Positions 8,871 through 16,968 of a stretch of DNA of 50,975 nucleotides are shown here, piece by piece. The position numbers and the translations under genes were made by a program. This stretch comes from Phycisphaerae bacterium (GTDB lineage: Bacteria > Planctomycetota > Phycisphaerae > Tepidisphaerales > Tepidisphaeraceae): the NCBI GenBank assembly GCA_025924315.1, contig JAICIO010000037.1, positions 1 to 50,975 of the forward strand, given 5' to 3'. The number at the start of each line of letters is the position of its first letter. Positions within the stretch are counted from its first letter, which is position 1. Under the pieces are notes generated by a model that ran no database searches, was not told the DNA's origin, and saw nothing but the letters and a program-made list of their open reading frames with translations.

Positions 8871-9229
8871 TTCTGCGCTGATGCAGCTCTTTAATGTTCT
8901 GGCTCACAGAACGGCACAATCGCGACCGATGATTTGGAACTTGTCGCGTTCTTGTCACGCTCTTGCTTCTCCGAGCACCTAAGCCTAATTCCCGTAACAG
9001 GATCGGTGCCACGCCGCCCGAGGCGGTTCTTTGCGTGAAATCGCCGTCAAGGGCGCGCGGCCCAAATCATTCCATGGATGCAGTTTGCGTAAATTGAGGT
9101 GTGCCCCGGAATTATGTGCTGGCGAAGGGTGGCGCGGGGCGTTGCCGATATAGGAGGGAGGTGCGGGAGCGGTATAATAGCTGTTTCATCGATGCCGGCC
9201 GAGGCAGGCTGGCTGGAGTTTAAACAACT
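8871..9229. other. Intergenic region with a possible terminator and a TATAAT box
   Basis: No coding sequence is supported in these 359 bases. A short stem CCGCC/GGCGG at 9014-9026 followed by TTCTTT may terminate the upstream gene. TATAAT at 9173-9178 is a perfect -10 hexamer 52 bases before the glycine-zipper lipoprotein gene, but I see no matching -35 at 16-18 bases. Confidence 0.4.
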
Positions 9230-9715
9230 ATGCGTCGTCAGTGTGTTTGCTGGGGACTTGCGGTTTCTATATTGGGGGCAAGCGTTGTCGGATGCGAAAG
9301 CAACGCCGGCACGGGTGCGATCATCGGCGGGGCCGGTGGCGCGGCCGCGGGCGGGCTCATCGGCAGCATGTCGCATGCCCGCGCGGGTGAGGGCGCTTTA
9401 ATCGGCGGAGCCATCGGTGCGATCGGCGGGGCGCTCATCGGCCACGGCGTGGACGAATCCAACAAGAAGAAAGCCGAAGAAAACGAATACGCTGATCGAA
9501 GCAGCTATCACCAATCTGCCGCTGTCAGCTCCAACGTCACCAAGAAGGACGTGATTGCGTGGACCGCCCGTGGAACGCACGACGACGTCATCGTCGACCG
9601 CATCGAGCGCAGCGGAACGGTCTACCACCTGACCGCGAAAGACGAGAACGATCTGCGTGACTCCGGCGTCAGCGAAGAAGTCATTCAGGCCATGAAGGCG
9701 ACCGCTCGGCGGTAA
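9230..9715 (+). CDS. Glycine-zipper lipoprotein
   Basis: The protein has 161 residues. The signal peptide ends in the lipobox-like SVVGC, so the mature protein starts with lipidated Cys22. Directly after comes a glycine-zipper region (AGTGAIIGGAGGAAAGGLIG, then GALIGGAIGAIGGALIGHG), like the outer-membrane-associated YMGG/SlyB-type proteins. Residues 80-100 are charged, and the C-terminal 55 residues form a small alpha-helical domain (GVSEEVIQAMKATARR) seen at the ends of other planctomycete zipper proteins. It probably inserts in or lines the outer membrane; the precise role is unknown. A bidirectional terminator follows. Confidence 0.8.
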   Translation: MRRQCVCWGLAVSILGASVVGCESNAGTGAIIGGAGGAAAGGLIGSMSHARAGEGALIGGAIGAIGGALIGHGVDESNKKKAEENEYADRSSYHQSAAVSSNVTKKDVIAWTARGTHDDVIVDRIERSGTVYHLTAKDENDLRDSGVSEEVIQAMKATARR

Positions 9716-9736
9716 GAGCTCGCGCCATTCACAAAA

Positions 9737-9776
9737 TAAAAAAAGCCGCGCATCATCTCGATGCGCGGCTTTTATT
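9737..9776. terminator. Bidirectional intrinsic terminator
   Basis: AAAAGCCGCGCAT (9741-9753) pairs perfectly with ATGCGCGGCTTTT (9761-9773), flanked by an A-run on the left and TTTTATTT on the right. It lies between the convergent lipoprotein and beta-propeller genes and can serve both. Confidence 0.85.
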
Positions 9777-9788
9777 TGCAGGGTTGCG

Positions 9789-11861
9789 TCAGTGATGGTG
9801 GAAGAGGTTCTTGAGGTCATTTCCCGCTTGCTTCGCTTTGTTGATCCCGTCCTGCGTCTTTTGTTCGGCTTTCGATACGGTCGAGTTTGGATCCTGCTGC
9901 TGTTGTTGATTCTGCTGTTGTTGTGTCTGCTGCTGTTGCGTTTGTTGTTGCTGCGGATTGTTCGCGAGGGTTGTATTGTCGCCGCCGGGGCTGATGCCGA
10001 AGTTGCGTGGCGCGCCCATGTCGATCGTCACACGGTAGGGTGTCGGCGAAGCGGGGCTCAGCGCAAAATAGGACACTTTTCCGTCATCGGTGACGACCGG
10101 CTTCGTGGCGGAGACGACGTGATAGTTGGGCGCTTCGTCGCCGTCGATGACGACGTCCGTGCCGCCGACCTGCGTACCCTGCTGATAAACGATGTGCTTG
10201 CTGTCCGGGCTGAAGATGACGTCGCCCAAGATTCCGGGCGGTTGGCCCTGGTGCGACGCTGATTTGATTGGTTGTCCATCGACCCGGAACAGAGAGTTTC
10301 CGTCGCAGACCACAGTGTGCTGACCGTCGGGGCTGAACTGCAAAGAAGCGGCTTGCCCGTTAAAGCTGTTGTCAGGAAGATTCAGCGGCTTTTCATCCAC
10401 CACGATATAAATGCCGGTGTCGTGCCCGGGCTTTTGCAGATACTGCTGTCGCTCGATCGGTGGAAGATTGTTCGCGACGTTGCGCATGGCGAGGTATGCG
10501 AGGTGTTGGCTGTTCGGGCTGTACACCAGCTTGCTGTGAAGCATGTCGTAATCGGCGCCTTTCTTTCCATCCGCGACGACGAACACGTGCTTGCCGTCAC
10601 CGGCGCGATACGCGACGTGTTTGCCATCAGGACTGAAGACCAGTGCGGCGGCCATATCGCCACCGTTGGGCGTCGCTTTATACGGCCCGGACTCTTCTTC
10701 ATCCTTTATGACAAATGAGCCGCCGTCGTTGATCATCGACGCCCGGTAATACAGGTGGCCGTCGCTCGAGAAGTGCACGTCGTTGATCTCGTCGTAATCA
10801 AGGCCCTTCTTGCCGTTGACGACTACCGCCTTTCGATTGCTTCCCGGTTTGTACTGCAGGTATGCGATCTTCGAGCCATCGGCGCTCATCACCGGCGGCG
10901 GCTGCTCGCTACTGGCGTAGCTGAATTTCCAGGTCTGGCCGTCGAGCCACGCGGTGAATTCTCGATCCGCGTCGTTGCCGCTTCCGCCAAACACCGCGAC
11001 ATGTGCGCCGTCGTCGCTCATGACCAGGTGCGCCATCGCAGGGAAAGTCGCCTTCTCCGCGCCGTCGACGATCAGATGCGACGTCGTGGTCGGACCCGAC
11101 GCGCCCGCCGGATAATCCCTCTCGTAACCGATATACGCGTAGTGCGCGCCGTTGCGGCTGAACGTGAACTCACGAACGTCTGAGAATCTCGGGCTGGCTT
11201 TGCCGTCTACCACCAGCACGGTGCTCTTCGGCTCTTTGATGAATTCCTTCATCTGGCCGGTGTACGCGAAGTGCTTTCCGTCGGAGCTGAAGACGGGGTT
11301 CTTCGTCTCGGAGACGTATTCGGTCGGCTGGGGTTTGCCGTCGAAGACTTCAAGCCAGGGCCCATTGTTCGCAACGACCATCGAGTAGGCGTAATGCGAT
11401 CCGTCGGGGCTGAACATGAAATCGCGGATCTGTAGACCCGCGGGGCTTTGTTCATCGCCGACGACGACCTTTATGTCGTCGCTGGCATGTCCGAGATAAG
11501 CGCAGCGCTTGCCGTCCGGGCTGAAGGCAAACCTTTGGTCCTGAAGTTGGCTGATGTGATCGAACGCGTCAAACACCGGCCCCATTTTCCCATCAATCAC
11601 CGCGACGCTGCGACTGCCCTTGTGCGCAATGTATGCGATGTGCAGCCCGTTGGGGCTGACTGTGATGTGGTCGGGTGTGGTGCCATCGGCGCCTACCAGC
11701 TCGGCCGACAGCTTCAGACTCGTCGGCAATGGAGTCGAATCGTTGCGATAAGTCGGCTGCGGAGCTGCACCGTTATGGCCATTTCCCGCCGAGCCGGCTC
11801 TCACCTCGATCGCCCCCGCCAACAAAGCAGCGCATACAGTTAAAGCGATTTTGCAACGCAT
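9789..11861 (-). CDS. Secreted beta-propeller (TolB/WD40-like) protein with poly-Gln tail
   Basis: The protein has 690 residues and starts at an ATG with an excellent GAAGGAG site. A signal peptide (MRCKIALTVCAALLAGAIEVRA) exports it. The body is built of about a dozen repeats of the pattern FSPDGKHxAYxGxxxGxxxVVVDGK, the TolB/PD40-type propeller blade, enough for more than one propeller. The VDGK/IDGE strand in each unit is distinctive. The last 60 residues switch to a low-complexity stretch of four-Gln runs spaced by Thr or Asn, then a Lys/Ala helix and a final His-His-His. It is probably periplasmic or surface-exposed; binding partners are unknown. Confidence 0.8.
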   Translation of the reverse strand: MRCKIALTVCAALLAGAIEVRAGSAGNGHNGAAPQPTYRNDSTPLPTSLKLSAELVGADGTTPDHITVSPNGLHIAYIAHKGSRSVAVIDGKMGPVFDAFDHISQLQDQRFAFSPDGKRCAYLGHASDDIKVVVGDEQSPAGLQIRDFMFSPDGSHYAYSMVVANNGPWLEVFDGKPQPTEYVSETKNPVFSSDGKHFAYTGQMKEFIKEPKSTVLVVDGKASPRFSDVREFTFSRNGAHYAYIGYERDYPAGASGPTTTSHLIVDGAEKATFPAMAHLVMSDDGAHVAVFGGSGNDADREFTAWLDGQTWKFSYASSEQPPPVMSADGSKIAYLQYKPGSNRKAVVVNGKKGLDYDEINDVHFSSDGHLYYRASMINDGGSFVIKDEEESGPYKATPNGGDMAAALVFSPDGKHVAYRAGDGKHVFVVADGKKGADYDMLHSKLVYSPNSQHLAYLAMRNVANNLPPIERQQYLQKPGHDTGIYIVVDEKPLNLPDNSFNGQAASLQFSPDGQHTVVCDGNSLFRVDGQPIKSASHQGQPPGILGDVIFSPDSKHIVYQQGTQVGGTDVVIDGDEAPNYHVVSATKPVVTDDGKVSYFALSPASPTPYRVTIDMGAPRNFGISPGGDNTTLANNPQQQQTQQQQTQQQQNQQQQQDPNSTVSKAEQKTQDGINKAKQAGNDLKNLFHHH
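9893..9955 (-). repeat. CAG/CAA trinucleotide tract encoding poly-Gln
   Basis: A low-complexity run of CAA/CAG codons on the minus strand encodes blocks of four to five Gln separated by Thr, Thr and Asn near the C-terminus of the beta-propeller protein. Such a tract can vary in length by replication slippage. Confidence 0.8.
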
Positions 11862-11968
11862 GACATCTCCTTCAGTTCAAGCAGAGAAAAGACGTGGCCC
11901 GCATCGCAGCGTACTCATCCCGCCTAACGAAAAGCAAGAAAATGTCGTGCTTCCGACGTCAGCGTTTT

Positions 11969-12039
11969 GGGAAGGCGAGGCTCCCGCCGAGCCGAAGCAC
12001 GGACCGGCAGCCGCGGCTCGGCAGGAGCCTCGCCCTCCC
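11969..12039. repeat. Large inverted repeat (GEAPAEP-type element)
   Basis: Arms of 25 bases (11969-11993 and 12015-12039) pair with two mismatches around a 21-base loop. One reading frame spells GEAPAEP. It lies between two minus-strand genes. A 13-base direct repeat (TTTGTCGTGCCTC twice, about 12057-12083) follows it. Confidence 0.8.
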
Positions 12040-12081
12040 GTTTCTCGTCACATGCGTTTGTCGTGCCTCGTTTGTCGTGCC

Positions 12082-12828
12082 TCAGGAGCGATCAGGAATT
12101 TCCTGCCCGCCCATCGCGGTGATGGCGTGCTGCTGCAACTGGCGCGCATGTGAAAGCATGGGAGCAAATTCAGTTTCGGTTAACGCGCAAGTCAACAGCT
12201 GAGCAAAGGTCGCGTCGGAAAAGGGCCGCTGTAGATACTGCTCGCGTTTGCGCGAATCGATCAGGTAGGGAAATAATCGGTCAGCTTCCATCACCGGCTC
12301 GCCGAGAAACGCGGCGTACTTGCTGTACACACTTTGCACGAATGCGTGGTACGCGTGGCGGAAGGCGGGTGAATGCGACTGAGACAGTCTTTCAAGCCGC
12401 TCGAACGACGACAAGATCATCCGCTTGGGCCAATACGCCTGATCGATCGTCTGCTTGATGCTGGGTTTCTCGAGCCACTCGCGCGCGACCTTTTGAATCG
12501 CTTCGCCTTCGCCATTGCGATCGAAGAGAATCTTCGCAGTCGCGAATTGTGTCTGGCCGATTCGGCTGTTGTCCTTGTGAAAGCGCTCGAAGAACTTCTC
12601 GAAGAACGTGCGCGAGCCGGCGAACGTCTCGATCAGGTGACCATCAATCCGGCACAGGCCAGGAAAACCGAGCGTCGCGCCTTCGCGAAGAAGAACGCAT
12701 AGGTCGATGTCGGACTTGGGACTGGCGGTGCCGGTGGCGTGCGAGCCGAAGAGGAAGATTGATTCAACGTTGGGATCGGCACGCCAGGTGTTTTCGAGCT
12801 GATGGATGATCTCGACAGGCGTTCGCAT
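12082..12828 (-). CDS. Nucleotidyltransferase-domain protein (Pol beta/aadA-like)
   Basis: The protein has 248 residues from the ATG at 12828; seven more upstream codons are open but fall in an inverted repeat. Residues 28-42 hold the nucleotidyltransferase signature: Gly28-Ser29, ten residues, then Asp40-Ile-Asp42, the metal-binding pair that transfers a nucleotide in this superfamily. The C-terminal part is helical and resembles the second domain of aminoglycoside adenylyltransferase-like or kanamycin-type proteins, but I see no resistance-specific motif. The substrate is unknown; it may be an antitoxin-like or tRNA/metabolite modifier. There is no obvious HEPN partner beside it. Confidence 0.75.
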   Translation of the reverse strand: MRTPVEIIHQLENTWRADPNVESIFLFGSHATGTASPKSDIDLCVLLREGATLGFPGLCRIDGHLIETFAGSRTFFEKFFERFHKDNSRIGQTQFATAKILFDRNGEGEAIQKVAREWLEKPSIKQTIDQAYWPKRMILSSFERLERLSQSHSPAFRHAYHAFVQSVYSKYAAFLGEPVMEADRLFPYLIDSRKREQYLQRPFSDATFAQLLTCALTETEFAPMLSHARQLQQHAITAMGGQEIPDRS

Positions 12829-12830
12829 TG

Positions 12831-12900
12831 GTTTAGCCCCCGCGGCCACGCGGGGGTTTGGTTGCGCTCGGAAATCCCCGCGTGGCCGCGGGGGCTAAAC
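12831..12900. repeat. Large perfect inverted repeat (GTTTAGCCCC-type element)
   Basis: Perfect 25-base arms (12831-12855 and 12876-12900) flank a 20-base loop. The arms start GTTTAGCCCC and contain CGCGGCCACGCGG. It sits two bases before the nucleotidyltransferase start codon, so it is probably in its leader and could affect translation; it may also end mqnD transcripts. Confidence 0.88.
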
Positions 12901-12911
12901 TTCAGGTGTGA

Positions 12912-13769
12912 TTACCCTCTCGCGGTGACGTAGTCGATGGTGCCCGTTTCCGGGACGAGGCCCGCTTTCGCGCCGTCCTTGAGCAAACGCGTAATCGCTT
13001 CTCTTCCGCGGGGACCGTAGTCGAGCGTCCATTGATTCACGTACATTCCGACGAACTCATCCGCGAGTTTTCGGTCGAGATCTCTCCCGAATTGCAGCGC
13101 GTATTCAACCGCCTCGGGACGATGATCGAGGCTGTATTGGATTGATCGACGGATGATGTCGGTGACTTCCTGCATCACGCGCGGGCCGAGATCGCGGCGG
13201 ATGCAGTTTCCGCCGAGAGGGAGTGGAAGCGAGGTTTTCTCGTACCACCACGCGCCGAGATCGACGATCAGATGCAGACCCAAACTTTTGTACGTGAGCT
13301 GGCCTTCATGAATGATCAAACCCGCATCTGCTTTGCCGTCGCGAACGTATGCGGGGATCTCATCAAAGTGAACGACGTCGAACTGGAATGCGTCCCCGCC
13401 TTTTCCGATGGCGAGCTGCATCGCGAGAAACGCAGTCGTGAGCTTGCCCGGAATCGCGATCTTCTTGGCCTTCAGGTCCGAAAGCTTCATGGGCTCCCGG
13501 GCGACGATCATTGGGCCGTATTTGTCACCCATGCTGCTTCCGCAACTGGTGAGGGCGTACTTGTCGGCCACATACGGATAGGCGTGAATCGAGATCGCGG
13601 TGATCTCAAGCTCGCCTTTCATCGCCCGCTGGTTGAGGGTTTGGATATCCTGGAGAACGTGCTCAAACCGGTACGGTCCTGTCGGGAACTTGTCTTTGGC
13701 CAGCCCGTAGAACATGAAGGCGTCGTCGGGGTCGGGGGAATGGCCCAGTTTCAACGAAATTTCATTCAT
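12912..13769 (-). CDS. mqnD: 1,4-dihydroxy-6-naphthoate synthase (futalosine menaquinone pathway)
   Basis: The protein has 285 residues, the normal MqnD length. It converts cyclic dehypoxanthinyl futalosine to 1,4-dihydroxy-6-naphthoate in menaquinone synthesis. The periplasmic-binding-protein-like fold is recognised from GHSPDPDDAFMFYGL at the N-terminus, ITAISIHAYPYV, CGSSMGDKYGPMIVA and GLIIHEGQLTY, followed by PLPLGGNCIRRDLG. No other mqn genes are in the window, which fits the scattered placement of this pathway in planctomycetes. It lies just upstream of the nucleotidyltransferase, separated by the inverted repeat at 12831-12900. Confidence 0.92.
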   Translation of the reverse strand: MNEISLKLGHSPDPDDAFMFYGLAKDKFPTGPYRFEHVLQDIQTLNQRAMKGELEITAISIHAYPYVADKYALTSCGSSMGDKYGPMIVAREPMKLSDLKAKKIAIPGKLTTAFLAMQLAIGKGGDAFQFDVVHFDEIPAYVRDGKADAGLIIHEGQLTYKSLGLHLIVDLGAWWYEKTSLPLPLGGNCIRRDLGPRVMQEVTDIIRRSIQYSLDHRPEAVEYALQFGRDLDRKLADEFVGMYVNQWTLDYGPRGREAITRLLKDGAKAGLVPETGTIDYVTARG

Positions 13770-13853
13770 TAACTGCTGCTCCGGTCGTAAGATGGTGCAG
13801 TATAGGGGTGACGGGCGGGCCGTCGAGTCGTTTCAGGCGAATTGAAAGGGTCT

Positions 13854-13909
13854 GGTGATTGTTGATTGGTGATTGAAAGCCAATTGTCGTGCGCCAATCA
13901 CCAATCACC
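13854..13909. repeat. Inverted repeat of GGTGATTG units
   Basis: GATTGGTGATTG (13864-13875) pairs with CAATCACCAATC (13895-13906), with a further GGTGATT unit at 13854. It lies between divergent mqnD and the DUF1800 gene. A related copy is at 34937-34993. Confidence 0.75.
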
Positions 13910-13965
13910 CGCAATAGTCGCCAGGAATCAGCGTTTGGAAGGGTGTCGACCATATCGAGGGAACG

Positions 13966-15429
13966 ATGACCAGGACGCATCCACTTCTCCAGCCGTACAA
14001 GCCGAGTTCCGATGATCCGTTTGATGCAATAAAGGCGGCGCATTTGTTGAACCGCGCCGGCTTCGGGGGACGGCCGGATGAGGTCGCAAAGGTTGTCGAG
14101 ATGGGGCCGGAGCGGGCGGTGGATTGGCTGCTCGATTTTCCGGATGCGCCGGCCGAGGAACAAACCCAGAGCGACGTGCCGGATCTCAGCTCGATCGACG
14201 GATATCCGAAAAACTTCCGCGAGATCAAAACGCTTTACGTGAACAAGACGCAGGAAGAACGTAAGGCGATTCAACAGCAGCTCCAGCAGGCGAATCGCGA
14301 GGCGATCGGCGAGACGGTGACATGGTGGATGAACCGGATGGCGAACGGTCCGCATCCGCTGCAGGAAAAGCTCACGCTCTTCTGGCATGGCCACTTCTGC
14401 ACGAGCGCGAAGGACGAGCGAAGCGCATGGCTCATGTGGCAGCAAAATGAAACGCTGCGACAGCGCTGTGCCGGGAACTTTCACCAGTTCGTGCGCGCGA
14501 TCTCGCGCGATCCGGCGATGCTCGACTACCTGAACAACACGCAGAACCACAAGCAGCATCCCAACGAAAACTATGCCCGCGAGCTGATGGAGCTCTTCAC
14601 GCTGGGCATCGGCAATTACACCGAAGACGACATCAAGAACTCCGCCCGATCGTTCACCGGCTGGTCGCACGACGGCGACGACTTCGTCTTCCGCAAGTTC
14701 GATCATGATGAGGGGATCAAGACGTTCATGGGGCACAGCGGCAACTTCGATGGTGATGACATTGTTGAGATCATCATGCATCATCCCGCGTGCGCGCCCT
14801 ATATCGCGAGCAAACTGTTCAAGTTCTTCGTGTACGAAGATCTGGAAGACGGGCTGGCGGAGGCGCTCGGCAGCGAGCTTCGCGAGAACAATTACGAGCT
14901 TCGTCCGCTGTTGCAGACCATGCTCACCAGCAAGGCGTTTTACAGCCCGCGGGCGATTGGGAGCCAGATCAAGAGCCCGATTCAGCTCGTTGTCGGAACG
15001 TCGCGGCTGATGGATATGAAGGTGCCGAGCGTGCGGATCATGCAGGGCGCCCTTTCGCAGATGGGCCAAGTCCCGTTCGGTCCGCCGAACGTGAAGGGCT
15101 GGGCCGGCGGACGCATGTGGATCAACACGAGCACGCTATTTGTCCGATACAACACCGCGACGGCAATGGTCGGCGGCGGTGCGCTCGCGCCGCTCACCGG
15201 GCGAAAGCCGGCACGAGCGCGCGGCTTGAAAGATCCGAAGATCAATGTCGACGACAATGGATCGCCGGAAGCGATCGTCGAAGATTGGATCAATCGGCTG
15301 ATCCAGCGGCCGGTTGAAGACGACAAAAAGAAGGTCCTGGTTGAAGCCCTCGGCGAGAATCCGCGAGAGGATTCGGTTAAAAAGATGATCCAACTGATCG
15401 TCTCGATGCCCGAGTATCAGTTGTGTTAG
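13966..15429 (+). CDS. DUF1800 family protein
   Basis: The protein has 487 residues and starts at an ATG with GAGGGA five bases upstream. It opens with AAHLLNRAGFGGRPDEV, the usual start of the DUF1800 domain. It continues with WWMNRMANGPHPLQEKLTLFWHGHF, ARELMELFTLGIGNYTEDDI and GPPNVKGWAGGRMWINT, all typical of DUF1800. Its function is unknown; in planctomycetes and other bacteria such genes pair with a DUF1501 gene, as here, and are thought to act on exported substrates. No signal peptide is evident in this copy. It is followed at 15435-15491 by a large hairpin and then the DUF1501 gene. Confidence 0.9.
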   Translation: MTRTHPLLQPYKPSSDDPFDAIKAAHLLNRAGFGGRPDEVAKVVEMGPERAVDWLLDFPDAPAEEQTQSDVPDLSSIDGYPKNFREIKTLYVNKTQEERKAIQQQLQQANREAIGETVTWWMNRMANGPHPLQEKLTLFWHGHFCTSAKDERSAWLMWQQNETLRQRCAGNFHQFVRAISRDPAMLDYLNNTQNHKQHPNENYARELMELFTLGIGNYTEDDIKNSARSFTGWSHDGDDFVFRKFDHDEGIKTFMGHSGNFDGDDIVEIIMHHPACAPYIASKLFKFFVYEDLEDGLAEALGSELRENNYELRPLLQTMLTSKAFYSPRAIGSQIKSPIQLVVGTSRLMDMKVPSVRIMQGALSQMGQVPFGPPNVKGWAGGRMWINTSTLFVRYNTATAMVGGGALAPLTGRKPARARGLKDPKINVDDNGSPEAIVEDWINRLIQRPVEDDKKKVLVEALGENPREDSVKKMIQLIVSMPEYQLC

Positions 15430-15434
15430 TTCCC

Positions 15435-15491
15435 GTGGCACGGGCGCCTCGCCCGTGCAAAAGGCCAACACGGGCGAGGCGCCCGTGCCAC
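15435..15491. repeat. Large perfect inverted repeat (GEAPVP-type element)
   Basis: Perfect 23-base arms (15435-15457 and 15469-15491) start GTGGCACGGGCGCC and flank an 11-base loop. The element lies five bases after the DUF1800 stop and ends just before the DUF1501 ribosome site, so it sits inside the two-gene operon. One frame reads TGEAPVP. Confidence 0.88.
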
Positions 15492-15508
15492 GAAAAGAGA
15501 GAGCCGCG

Positions 15509-16828
15509 ATGCAAAAGCCAATTACAACGCGACGTGTTTTCCTGCAAAAGGGCCTGACGCTTCTTGCCGTCACCCCAACCATTCCCGCGTTTCTCGATCA
15601 GACGGTCATGGCGATTGCGCAGCCGAACGACGTGAAGCGCACGCAGCAGCCCAGCGGGAAGGATGGAAAGATCCTCGTCGTCGTGCAGATGTCCGGCGGA
15701 AATGACGGCATCAACACCGTCGTGCCGTGGGCGGATCCGGCGTATCACCGTGCGCGTCCGTCGTTGGGACATAACGACAAGGAAGTGCTGAAGCTCGATT
15801 CGTACGTCGGTTTGCATCCCAGCCTTGGCCCATTGAAGAATCTGTACGAAGACGGAAGGGCGGCGGTGATTCAAGGCGTGGGCTATCCGAATCCGAATCG
15901 CTCCCACTTCCGATCGATGGACATCTGGCACAGCGCGCAGCCGGAGAAGGAGCTGACGACCAACGGCTGGCTCGGCCGCTACTTCGACAATCAGTGCGCC
16001 GGTTGCGATCCGCATGTCGGCGTGTCGATCGGCGATCAGCTGCCGCTGGCGATGCGCGGCGATCGCATCACGCCGCTTTCTTTCGAACGGCCGGAGACGT
16101 ATCGCTACAACGGCCGCGACAAAGACGATTACATGAAGCTCAACAAGATCGACGAGAGCAAAGCGCCCGCGGCGCCGTCGACGCAGCCTGCGCCTGCGAT
16201 CGCCAAGCCGATGGCGAAGAACAAGCAGATCGAGATCACGCCCGCGAATCAGCTCGATTTCCTGCATCGCACCGCGATGGACGCGCAGGTCAGCAGCGAC
16301 GACATCCTGCGGATGGTGCGCGGACACGACGCGAATGGTTATCCAAATGGCGAGTTCGGAAGCGGCCTGCGTACGGTCGCCGCGATGATCGGCGGCGGAC
16401 TGCCGACGCGCGTTTACTACGTCAGCCTCGGCGGATTCGACACGCATGCGAATGAAAAGGGCCGGCACGATCAGCTCATGCAGCAATTCGGACAAGGCGT
16501 CGCCGCGTTCATGAGCGACCTGAAGAACCAGGGCAACGACGAGCGCGTGCTGGTCATGACGTTCAGCGAGTTCGGCCGACGCGTCGAGCAAAATGCTTCC
16601 GGCGGAACCGATCACGGCACCGCCGCCCCGATGTTCGTCTTCGGCAAAGCGCTCAAGCACGGCCTGCTCGGCAAATACCCGTCGCTGACCGATCTCGATC
16701 ACGGCGATCTCAAATACACGGTCGATTTCCGCAGCGTCTACGCGACGGTGCTACAGGATTGGCTGAACGCCCCAAGCAAGCCCATCCTCGGCGACCAGTT
16801 CCGCACGCTGGATATGGTGAAGGTGTAA
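15509..16828 (+). CDS. DUF1501 family protein, Tat-exported
   Basis: The protein has 439 residues from the ATG at 15509, preceded by AAAAGAGAGAG. An in-frame ATG at 15455 would add 18 residues translated from the inverted repeat and is rejected. Residues 7-12 (TRRVFL) and the hydrophobic run after them are a Tat signal. VQMSGGNDGINTVVPW, PNRSHFRSMDIWHSA, YYVSLGGFDTHANEKGRHDQ and FGRRVEQNASGGTDHGTAAPMFV mark the DUF1501 (alkaline-phosphatase-superfamily-like) domain. A Pro/Ala-rich linker lies around residues 215-230. It is the usual partner of the upstream DUF1800 gene; the substrate is unknown. Confidence 0.92.
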   Translation: MQKPITTRRVFLQKGLTLLAVTPTIPAFLDQTVMAIAQPNDVKRTQQPSGKDGKILVVVQMSGGNDGINTVVPWADPAYHRARPSLGHNDKEVLKLDSYVGLHPSLGPLKNLYEDGRAAVIQGVGYPNPNRSHFRSMDIWHSAQPEKELTTNGWLGRYFDNQCAGCDPHVGVSIGDQLPLAMRGDRITPLSFERPETYRYNGRDKDDYMKLNKIDESKAPAAPSTQPAPAIAKPMAKNKQIEITPANQLDFLHRTAMDAQVSSDDILRMVRGHDANGYPNGEFGSGLRTVAAMIGGGLPTRVYYVSLGGFDTHANEKGRHDQLMQQFGQGVAAFMSDLKNQGNDERVLVMTFSEFGRRVEQNASGGTDHGTAAPMFVFGKALKHGLLGKYPSLTDLDHGDLKYTVDFRSVYATVLQDWLNAPSKPILGDQFRTLDMVKV

Positions 16829-16837
16829 AATCCCCGT

Positions 16838-16869
16838 GTTGTAGGGTCCGCTGAAGCGGACCCTACAAC
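16838..16869. repeat. Short perfect inverted repeat (GTAGGGTCCGCT element)
   Basis: GTTGTAGGGTCCGCT pairs perfectly with AGCGGACCCTACAAC across a two-base centre, starting nine bases after the DUF1501 stop. A longer degenerate relative is at 21317-21390. It may terminate the operon, although no T-run follows. Confidence 0.8.
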
Positions 16870-16909
16870 TGCGATTCTCATTTCTTCCCTCTCGAGTACA
16901 TTACGCGCA

Positions 16910-16943
16910 AAAAAATGCCCCGGCCGCAAAGGCCGGGGCTTCG
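16910..16943 (-). terminator. Intrinsic terminator of the PepSY-like gene
   Basis: On the minus strand GCCCCGGCC pairs with GGCCGGGGC (16917-16925/16931-16939) around a TTTGC loop and runs straight into a T-rich tract (an A-run at 16909-16915 on the plus strand), 26 bases past the stop of the minus-strand gene. Confidence 0.85.
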
Positions 16944-16968
16944 TGGGTGTTTCTTCCCGACTGCGGGA

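Noticed and set aside
12082-12828. Antibiotic-resistance gene (aadA)
   Set aside because: Only the general nucleotidyltransferase signature is visible; no aminoglycoside-specific motif or mobile context supports resistance.
13762-15069. 435-residue open frame on the minus strand
   Set aside because: It is antisense to the DUF1800 gene and shows only shadow composition; the plus-strand family motifs are clear.
15455-15508. Earlier in-frame start for the DUF1501 gene
   Set aside because: The added residues (TGEAPVP-containing) come from the inverted repeat, and the Tat signal starts at the later ATG with a ribosome site.
15377-16702. 441-residue open frame on the minus strand
   Set aside because: It is antisense to the DUF1501 gene, without any family motif.
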